Below are positions 56,022 through 64,000 of a stretch of DNA of 64,000 nt, piece by piece. Made by a program: the position numbers and the translations under genes. Position 1 is the stretch's first letter; each line of letters starts with the position of its first letter. The stretch lies in contig OY992538.1 of NCBI GenBank assembly GCA_963921195.1, forward strand, positions 59,386,852 through 59,450,851, given 5' to 3'. The notes under the pieces were generated by a model that was given only the letters and a program-made list of their open reading frames with translations, had not been told where the DNA came from and made no database searches. This stretch comes from Pegoplata infirma. Taxonomy: Eukaryota; Arthropoda; Insecta; Diptera; Anthomyiidae.

Positions 56022-56720
56022 GGCTGGCATTTTTTTCTATGCCAAAAAAGTTTTTCTTTCGATTTTGAACGTTCGGGTGTATTATGTTGTGTATTTCGTA
56101 CATAAATTCTCATTATATCTATTTTCATACGAATATAAGACTTTATGTTTTGCCACTGACGATTGGTAATTTGTTAAATACTCTTGGCAATGAAATCTGA
56201 CAAATTCCGGAGCAAGTGTCGAGTAAGTCTTGCAAAATGACCAAAAAAATCAACTTAAAATAAACAATAATAAACAAAAATACCAAAACATTTATGGAAC
56301 TCCACCACGGATTAAAATCATCGGATTTGGCTAAAATTAATTTAAATGAAGGTTTGTCCCTAGATTTATAAAAAAGTCAAGGGAAAGAAATTTTGAGATT
56401 TAAAAAAAACGCCATTTTTTGCAAATATCAAATGGCGATATCTCCAAAACTGTTCAACCGAATTAATTTTTTTTTCAGCGCATCAAAATTAATAAAAAAA
56501 GTAGTGTCACAAGATATATTTTGTTACATTGTTTTGTTTTTTTTTTTATAATTTTCAAAAATTCAAAACTTTTGATCTCCGTGTGCAACGGGTTAATTTA
56601 ATCCGATTGACCTACCTCAAATTTTTAACGCATAAATAGGTCTAGTAACATAAAATTTTTCCCGGACACTAAGGAAACTCAAAAGTTAAAGAAAAAAATG
56701 TCACTCTAGTGCCCATTCAT
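56022..56720. mobile_element. hAT-like foldback relative of the 28.1-kb palindrome
   Basis: Left TAGGCTGGCATTTTTTT and right AAAAAAATGTCACTCTA, with GTGCCCAT directly on both outer sides, give an 8-bp duplication. Internally, CGGATTTGGCTAAAATTAA, AATGGCGATATCTCCAAAAC and GGGTTAATTTAATCCGATTG match arm blocks of 28082-31954. The block ATGAAATCTGACAAATTCC is shared with 18115. Confidence 0.72.
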
Positions 56721-56849
56721 ATATTTTATTTTCTTAAAAGTTTATTTTTTTTTTAATATCTCATGTCTTGTTTTTCAATCATCTCCTTTGGTAGTAGTTT
56801 ATAAGCCAGGTCAATATCATTGACATTAATAACTTTCAAAATTGGTACT

Positions 56850-57632
56850 ATACATGAGGCATTCCACACCAAATGTTCAGCAAAAAATAAGTTGTGTCGT
56901 GTCAATATGAAATCATTTGCAAAGTATTCGCTCTTAGGGTACTATTAAATAACAAAAATAAAATTTAAGTTTTTTCAAAAAGTGGGCCTTGTAGGCTGTG
57001 GTCAAAAATTGAAAATATCTAACTTCTTTGCCTGAGCATCTTTACTTTAATATTTATGCAAATTAAATGATACACAGTGATCGTAAAAAAAAAACTCACT
57101 CACGCTCCCATCGCCTCTTAAAATATTTTTTAAGTATTGATATTACTCATACGCACACGTTTTAAGTATACACCATTATTGTATAAAATTAGCGTATTGC
57201 AATCTTTGACATTTGATTTCTCGAAAACAAGGCAAAACACATCTCTGAAAATTTCAGAACAAATAGAAAAGCACTTTAACTTTTTTTTTTTTAAAAATTA
57301 AAAAAAAAAATAAAATTCCGGCATGTTTTTTGATAAATAAAGTTTAAGTTTAAATTTGAAAAATTCAGAACTTCTTCTTTTAATCGATAGCCCATACAAA
57401 AATCTATAAAAAACTTTTGTCTGTATTAAAGACTTTACTGTGTTGCATTTAATTTGCAGGCAAAAAAGTTTGATATTTTCAATATTTGACCACGCCTACA
57501 AGGCACACTTTTTGAAAAAACTTAATTTTTTTTTGTTATTTAATAGTACCCTAAGAGCGAATACTTTGAAAATTATATCCCATTAAAACCACTATGGTTT
57601 TTCTGTAGTGGAACAGTTGGTGTGAAATGCCT
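56850..57632. mobile_element. GAGGCATTCCAC foldback, diverged copy
   Basis: CATGAGGCATTCCACACC at the left and GGTGTGAAATGCCTCA at the right. Arms pair through ACCCTAAGAGCGAATACTTTG, TTTTTCAAAAAGTG and GGCTGTGGTCAAAAATTGAA with its complement. Same family as 38522-39451. Confidence 0.72.
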
Positions 57633-57844
57633 CACATATTTATATACGAAAAAACTATGTATAACTGAACTTCAATATGCTAATGTTACTTATAGCAATT
57701 TCTTATGATGCTGATGCAGACGGCGATGTACATATCCACTGGCAATGGCAGTAAAAGTTACCCTCCAAAAAAAATAGTAAACTATTCAAGTGCATAATGC
57801 ACAATTTATTCAAATTTCTTAAAATGTACTATATACTTATATAC

Positions 57845-58812
57845 TAGGGTGCCCCGTCAAATTTAAAATTTTGAATTTCATGTCGTAATACCTGCCAAAC
57901 GAGCTGGTTACGGGAAAATTTATGAAAAAATTTCGTAAGACCATCTTAAGCCGGCAACAATTGGTGAAAGTTAAAAAAAATTACATATTTCGACTATAAT
58001 TCATGTTCGAATTTTTTAACCAAATCCGACTCAAAAATTCGTAAATTTTGCGTACTTTACTGGAAAAATATTTTAAAAAATCCAAAACCGCAATTTTGAT
58101 CAACAGATGCTGATTTTTAAACATAAAAATTATTTTTTTATCCAAATTGGTCTCAAAAGTTGTAAAATGTTAAGTGTCTAAAATGATAAGTTATCTAAAA
58201 AGTATTAAAAAAAAATATAAAAAGGGGATTTTGTTCCAAAAATGCTGATCTACGATGTTGGTCCACAGATGCTGATCGGTATTTTTGGATCAAAATCGTG
58301 TTTTTATATATTTTTTTAAATTTTTTAGATAACAAAAGTTGGAAAATGTCAAGTGTGTTATCTTAAAAATATTAAAAAAATATAAAAATGCGATCTTGGT
58401 CCAAAAATGCTGGTCTGCGATTTTGGTCCACATATGCTGATCAGCATTGTCGGACTAAAATCTTGTTTTTATATTTTTTTAATATTTTTTAGATAACACA
58501 CTTAATATTATCCAACTTTTGAGACCAATTTGGATAAAAATATTTTTATGTTTAAAAATCAGTATCTATGGACCAAAATCGCGGGTTTTTGCGCCAATTT
58601 CTGAATTTTTGAGCCGGATTTGGTCAAAAAATTCGGACATGAATTTTGGTCGAAATACGTAATTTTTTCCAACTTTGAGCGCTGGTTGCGCACTACAGAT
58701 GACTTTGCAAAATTTTTTCATAAATTTTTCCACAATCAGCTGTAACATGGACATCGTTTGGCAGGTATTAAGACATGAAATTCGAAAATTTAAATTTGAA
58801 AGGGAGGCCCTA
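57845..58812. mobile_element. hAT-like foldback, 968 bp
   Basis: TAGGGTGCCCCGTCAAATTT at the left and AAATTTGAAAGGGAGGCCCTA at the right, between perfect 8-bp repeats TTATATAC (57837-57844 and 58813-58820). Arms contain ACCTGCCAAACGA and its complement. Internal AAAATGCTGATC and GGTCCA motifs repeat. Non-coding. Confidence 0.87.
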
Positions 58813-59244
58813 TTATATACAGGCAGAGATTCTTAATGGTTTCAGCTTAACCCTCTTATCTCTAAATTATTTCTTGTAAATAATTTTAAACACGAAGGTG
58901 TCCAGCTTGTTAAAATTTGCGAAAATCATAGTGTTTTTAATGTTGATGCTTATTAAAAATTATAATCTTTATCCATATTGAAATTTTTGTTAATTTTTTT
59001 TCTTTTTTACCATTTATAAAACGATTTCTCATTTCAGCCTAATGGGAAACAAATGGGATTTAAAAAGTTTTTTTTTCGGTGAAATAATAATTTTTGTTGT
59101 ATAATATGAGGTGTAGACAGCTTTGGATAGTTGTCACACTTCCATCATCAGGGTTTTTCGATTGTCGCACTTAATGTGTGTCAGATTAAAATCAGCAATT
59201 CAAATGAAACTTGATAAAACGGTAAATTAGAAATTTCAAAATCA

Positions 59245-60060
59245 TTACATCTTCACTTTGTCCAATCAGCAGAAAAATCTGCTAAAAACACACCCATTTT
59301 GAGCCTTATGAGAAATATGCTGATTTTAGCAGACACGGTTTACTGAAATCTGTCATGATTATCTAGGTAATCTCAGCAGATAAATCTGTCAAAACAGCAG
59401 AGAAATCTGCTAAGACATTTTCTAAAAAAAAAATACTTTTTAAAATTTTTTTTTTTATGAAAACTTTAAAAGTTTTTTTTTTGTTATTTAAACTTAAAAA
59501 AAAAAAATGTTTCTGTACAATTAGCAATATGACACCGTCCGACAGCCAATAATAAACATGAACCGGAAGACATATGTCTGAAAGTAGAGATCAAATGGAG
59601 TAAAACTGCATTTACAGTATTTCATTTCGTGATCCTGTTTCCTTTTAAAAGGACTTTAAAGTTTTAAAGGATACATTTTGTAAAATAATTTTAAAATATT
59701 TGTACTTGTCCTAGGATAACACTGGTGAGGGTAAATGGAAGAGGAGGACAACTATTAGCCTCAATCGATTTAATGGTATAATAAACGAAAAAAATGAACA
59801 CTTTAAAAAATAACTAAAAAGAGTTTTATTGAAAAAAAGATGACAGCAAACTATTTCTGTATAATAAAAAAATAATCTGCTTAAAATATGTTCAAAAATA
59901 TTATGAAATTCAGCAAACAGAATTAGTAGAAACTCAGTAAAATTTCTGTTATTTTGTAAAACTGAATGACAGAGATTTTAGTAAAAATATCACTCTTAGC
60001 AGAAAAATCTGATAAAAGTGTGCTAAATCAAATTGAAAGTCGTTTTACAGGCTGTATGAC
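59245..60060. repeat. AGCAGAAAAATCTGCT palindrome cluster with family D copy
   Basis: Palindromic CAGCAGAAAAATCTGCT recurs near 59267, 59390 and, degraded, 59998. The family D element at 59531-59750 lies between. Confidence 0.5.
59531..59750 (+). repeat. Family D copy (uninterrupted reference)
   Basis: GACACCGTCCGACAGCCAAT through GTCTGAAAGTAGAGATCAAA and AACTGCATTTACAG, then AAGGACTTTAAAGTTTTAAAG. It gives the empty site for the nest at 13362-17657. The right arm is missing. Confidence 0.7.
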
Positions 60061-60646
60061 AGAGTTTTTCTATTTGAGGTTTTAGAAATTGGTCAGGTAT
60101 TCCCCATTTGAGTACTACTGGTCTAGTGTCTCCTTTTTATAAACATCTTTTAAACTTGACAGTTTCTTGTAAGAACATCTTTGGTTGTAGTTCACATTTC
60201 TTGCTAAGTTTTAGAGACGATTTTTTTTTCCATATTTTAAAAGATTTCATATTTTTATTTCATTTTTTTATTTTGTTTTATATAAACTCTAAAATACTAC
60301 TTATGATGAGGTTGTTTGTTATTTGAGTAGAATATAATTTTTTTGTGATGAATATTTTTTTGATAAAATTTGTTTTTGTTATCTTCTTTATGGCAATAAA
60401 CAAAATTGTTTGGCTAGTGGCCAAAAATACAAGAACAGAGGCAACAGAAAGACGGCGTTTACACTGCATAAAAGGCATTGCAAAATTGTTTTAAAAAAAT
60501 CCTTACGAATTGTCGTGTAAATAAGGAATGCTATTTTAAAAAAGGTTTAACCTAACCAATTTCAAGTAATTTTATGCAAACATAGAAATATTTTTTCAAA
60601 AGAGTTTCTTAAAATAATATGTTATTAAATTTAACAAATTATAGAT

Positions 60647-61216
60647 TAAAACAAGTAAAAAAAGTTAAATTCGGCCTTGCCGAATGTAATGATACCCTCC
60701 ACAGTTTCAAAAAGATTATTTCAAAAAACTTTTTTTAAAAGGAAATTACTTTGAAAAAAAAAAAATTCCGCGAAAAAAAAATCCGCGATTTTTTTTCTTT
60801 TTTTGTCCAAAAATATGTTCGTACTTGCTTAAATACCATTTGGTGTTCAATTATGTCAACCAGCAGTCGAATTAAAGCATTTTGTATTTTTAGGTTATGT
60901 TGAATGTACTAAAATTTTTGAGGTGTCCTTACATTTTCGTTCATAACTTTTGAACCGCTGAACCCATATCGCTCAAATGCAATACCAAACTTCTCAGGAG
61001 AACTTCCAATATATATGTTAAGTTTCAGTAGTCTCCGTGTAATATTTTGGCCGTGATCACCATTTCCACAGACAGACGGACAGACGGACATCGCTAGAAT
61101 GTCTTAAAATCGATCGGGCATCATGAATATATATACTTCATGGGGTCCCAGACCGATATTTCGATGAGTAACAAACGGAATGACAAACCCTCTATCACTA
61201 AGTGGAGGGTATAAAA
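60647..61216 (+). mobile_element. Mini-me/INE-1-like element, near-complete
   Basis: AAAACAAGTAAAAAAAGTTA, GGCCTTGCCGAATG, ATACCCTCCAC; GTCAACCAGCAGTCG; (CAGACGGA)n at 61069-61090; ATCGCTAGAATGTCTTAAAA; a TA run; CCGATATTTCGATGAGTAAC; GTGGAGGGTATAAAAA. Highly similar to 42344-42922. Confidence 0.83.
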
Positions 61217-62157
61217 ATGTAATAAAAATCTTTAGAAAATGTGTTATTCCCGAATAGTTCAATTTACTGTTTATTAAAACTCCATCAGATTGCAGCATTA
61301 ATAAATTTTACATTAAATCATATCGCTTTTCTTACAGTCTAAACACTTTATAAAATGAAGTTGTAACAGTAGAGTTGTTATTGCCTATTATTATTATTAT
61401 TATTTGTATTAAAACCAAGTAGACAAAAATCAAGATATTTTTATTTGAAATATTTTTCATAACCTGCGGTTAATCTCTATATAATCATGAAGGAAAGGAC
61501 ATCGTTTTTTTGTCAAAAAAAAAAATCTTTGAAATTTGAATGAATACTATTATGAATGGCAGTATTTGTGTCTTTGATGGAAAAGAGGAAGTTATTTAAA
61601 TTCAAAGTTATTTGACAACATGCTAGGTTTTTAAAATCTACACTACTCTGTGATACAGGATATAATAAATTTGTGGTAATGTTTGGAACCAAAAGAAAAG
61701 GAATTGTATCAGTATCTGATTTTTTGTAGCATGAAAATTTAATTAGAATTTAAAAATTTTTTATTGGAAACGGGCCATCAAAAAGACCTAACTTAATTTT
61801 GGTAAAAATAGTTCATATATTTTCCAACAATTTAGTAAAATTTAGCTAAAAGTTTCTTAACTGCCATAAAAACATTTTAGTTCATTTACTGCTAAATATA
61901 ATAATAGAAAAAATCCTTATTTTTAAGACAAAATTTAGTTCAAAAAAATTCAGTTATAGAACGTAATTTACTAACAATTAGTTCATAACATTTATCTGCT
62001 TAGATTTGAGAAAATTTTTCTTCTGTTTTCGTAAATTTTTCATAACTTGAGGAAAAATATTTTTTCAAAAAATTTAAAATGATAATATCACGAAAACTAA
62101 GATAGATATAGCAAAATGGATGCCGTTTTTGGTTCTTTGGATCTACTATAAATTTGT
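61217..62157. other. Spacer, no gene called
   Basis: AT-rich, with a short (ATT)n run near 61385-61402. No coding or RNA signal seen. Confidence 0.4.
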
Positions 62158-62159
62158 TA

Positions 62160-63019
62160 CACTCAAAAAAAAAACTGTAATGTTAGCAAAAAAATCTTGT
62201 AAACCGACAAGAAAATTTGCTGATTTTGAACCTACAATTTTTTTGGTAAAGTTAGCAAAAATGTTTTGCCAAAAATTAGTTAACTGATTTTTTTTTTTAT
62301 TTCAACTTAGTTCATACACATTTGAGGACCCCGTTGGGTTCGGACACGATAGGTCCAGACCCCGATGGGCCTAGACCTATTTGGTTCCTTAAAAATAATC
62401 ATAGTTTTTGATCCAAAATTTGTGTCCGTTTCGCTCTACCTTGCTTTTTGAGATACGTGATTTAAGGGGACCACCGGGGTTTTTTAGAATTACAAAACTC
62501 GATAACTTCAAAAATATTACTCGGAGAGCTTTTTGATTGTTCTACGTGTTGAGAGCTACAAAAATGCTTTTGCATTTTTTGTTGTGTCGGCCATATTTAC
62601 CGAGATATGAGCAAATGCTAACTTTTTTGGATCCAAAGTTAGGACCCATTAGGGTCCACACATGTCGAGAGGACCGGCGATACTATGAGAGCCTGAGAAC
62701 CAAAAATGGCCTCCATTTTGCTCTATCTGGCTTAGTTTCCGAGATAGCGCCATTTTAAGTTTTTTGAAAAAAAAAAAAAAAATTACCATTTATTTTTGCT
62801 AATATTATCAAAAAAGCTTGTAAAAATTGATCAACTCAATTTTAAATTTAGCAAAAAAAAAAAATTAGTTCAAATTTTGTTTAAAATTGCTAATGCGCTA
62901 AATGAAGTTTACAAGATATTTTTGCTAACATGCTAATCTCAACTAAAAATTTGCTAAAAGTTAGCATACTAGTATTAGCAAAAAACATTAGTAAATCTCC
63001 TAATGTATTATTTTGAGTA
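62160..63019. mobile_element. TA-flanked element with a GC-shifted insert
   Basis: CACTCAAAAAAAAAACTGTA at the left and ATTATTTTGAGTA at the right, with TA on each side. AGTTAGCAAAAA motifs lie in both shoulders. The middle (about 62325-62765) is markedly GC-richer and probably a separate insertion. The 73-codon frame there is unassigned. Confidence 0.65.
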
Positions 63020-63179
63020 TAATAAGTTAAGTGCAAAAAAGCTTTTTTTTACACTCTGGAGAGTGTAAATGATTCGGCACATAAGAATTTAACACTTGAT
63101 TTTTGTACATTTTTATAAACAAATGGAACATTTTTATGTCAGAACTTTAAATTTGGTGAAAAAGTAGTTTTTGTGACAA

Positions 63180-63580
63180 AAAAAATTAGAAAAAAGTGAA
63201 AAGAAAAATTTTTGATGAAAACAACATTTTGATGAAAAAAAGTTTCGATAAAAAAAAAAATTTTTAGTAAAAAAAATTTTTGATAAAAAAAAATCATGAA
63301 AAAAAAAATATGTAAAAAAAAGTTTTTAATGAAAAAACAAAAAAAAAATTGCTGAAAAAAAATAATTGATGAAAAAAAAAAAATGATGAAAATTAAAAAT
63401 TTGATGAAAAAAAAGTTTAACAAAAATAAAATGAGGAAAAAAAAAAATTTGATGAAAAAAAATATTGATGAAAAAAAAATTGACGAAAAAAAAAAATTTG
63501 ATGCAGAATAAGTTTGATGAAAAAAAAAAAAAATTGATGAAAAAAAAATTTGATGAAAAAAAAAATAAATTGAAGAAAAA
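63180..63580. repeat. Purine-rich GATGAAAA-type array
   Basis: Irregular (TT)TGATGAAAAAAAA units on the plus strand lead directly into a mini-me 5' end at 63575. Phenylalanine-rich minus frames are repeat translations. A decayed reverse mini-me end lies at about 63045-63100. Confidence 0.7.
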
Positions 63581-63686
63581 CAAGTAAAAAGTTAAATTCG
63601 GCCTTGCCGAATGTTTTGATACCCTCCACAATTTCAAAAAGATTATTGCAAAAAACTTTATTTAAAAGAAAATTACTTTAAAAAAA
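63575..63686 (+). mobile_element. Mini-me-like element, 5' end only
   Basis: AAAACAAGTAAAAAGTTAAA, GGCCTTGCCGAATG, ATACCCTCCAC, then AATTACTTTA, where it is interrupted by the next copy. Confidence 0.75.
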
Positions 63687-64000
63687 AACAAGTAGAAAAG
63701 TTAAAAGTTATGAATACCCTCCACAATGCCCATTTTAAGTGATAGTAAATTTTCTAACTTGAAAAAAATAACAGTTTTGATTAGAAATATTTTATTTTGT
63801 GTAAAAAATTTTTTTTTAGTAATTTTTGAAAAAAAAAAAAAATAATTTACTATTTTTTTTTGAGTGTAAAATTTTTTTCGAGTGTAAAATTTTTTTCGAG
63901 TGTATTTTTTTTTGTTTGGTATAAAAATATTTTTGAGTGACAAAAATACGTTGAAAAAATATTTTTGTGATTTACCAATGTATTTAAAACAGGTTTAACG
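63687..64000 (+). mobile_element. Mini-me-like element of the 37.7-kb subfamily, runs off the window
   Basis: AACAAGTAGAAAAGTTAAA, TATGAATACCCTCCACAATG, then TTTTGAGTGTAAAATTTTT repeats, matching 37651-37950. It starts inside the previous copy. The right part lies outside the window. Confidence 0.75.

Overview
Very AT-rich, repeat-saturated animal nuclear DNA, most likely from a cyclorrhaphan fly (a blow fly or house fly relative is my inference). The pointers are: about ten copies of a dipteran mini-me/INE-1-like repeat with a TA run, a short core and a (GTCY)n microsatellite; a LOA-type retrotransposon with RNase H; many TA-flanked MITEs; and long foldback elements. I find no intact host protein gene, rRNA or canonical tRNA. 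Almost all short open frames lie in palindrome arms or simple repeats and look non-coding. The window is best read as intergenic or large-intron DNA built by successive transposon insertions.

Layout. 0-2.4 kb: a mini-me-like repeat split by a TA-flanked MITE, itself split by a second MITE. 4.2-6.1 kb: a non-autonomous hAT-like element carrying a Harbinger-like MITE and hairpins. 6.5-12 kb: mini-me copies, a 360-bp tandem array and two copies of a CACCAGCAGGTGA module. 13.3-18.1 kb: a nest of four elements, each defined by a target duplication or empty site. 18.5-19.7 kb: a foldback hosting a GC-rich hAT-like foldback. 20.2-25.3 kb: three more foldbacks and a small hairpin MITE. 25.5-26.7 kb: an RTE-like retroelement 3' fragment cut off by another element. 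28.0-33.0 kb: a 4.9-kb hAT-like element containing a 3.9-kb giant palindrome. 34.1-35.8 kb: a 5'-truncated LOA-clade element with an open 516-codon frame. 36-43 kb: a palindromic minisatellite, a Tc/mariner-like transposase relic, mini-me copies and a foldback. 43.4-49.6 kb: TA elements and a direct segmental duplication. 51.1-52.0 kb: a TA-flanked element with three tRNA-like, pol III-type cassettes. 52.5-64 kb: more mini-me copies, foldbacks, TA elements and purine-rich GATGAAAA arrays.

Working relationships. The only potentially protein-producing segment is the LOA 3' half (RNase H plus C-terminal zinc-knuckle-like motif), which lacks most of its RT. The other elements encode nothing recognisable and would depend on transposases supplied elsewhere. 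Several insertions can be ordered in time because an uninterrupted copy of the target sits elsewhere in the window. The most unusual object is the triplet of evenly built tRNA-like units, each with A box, B box and oligo-T, inside a DNA-transposon-like shell.
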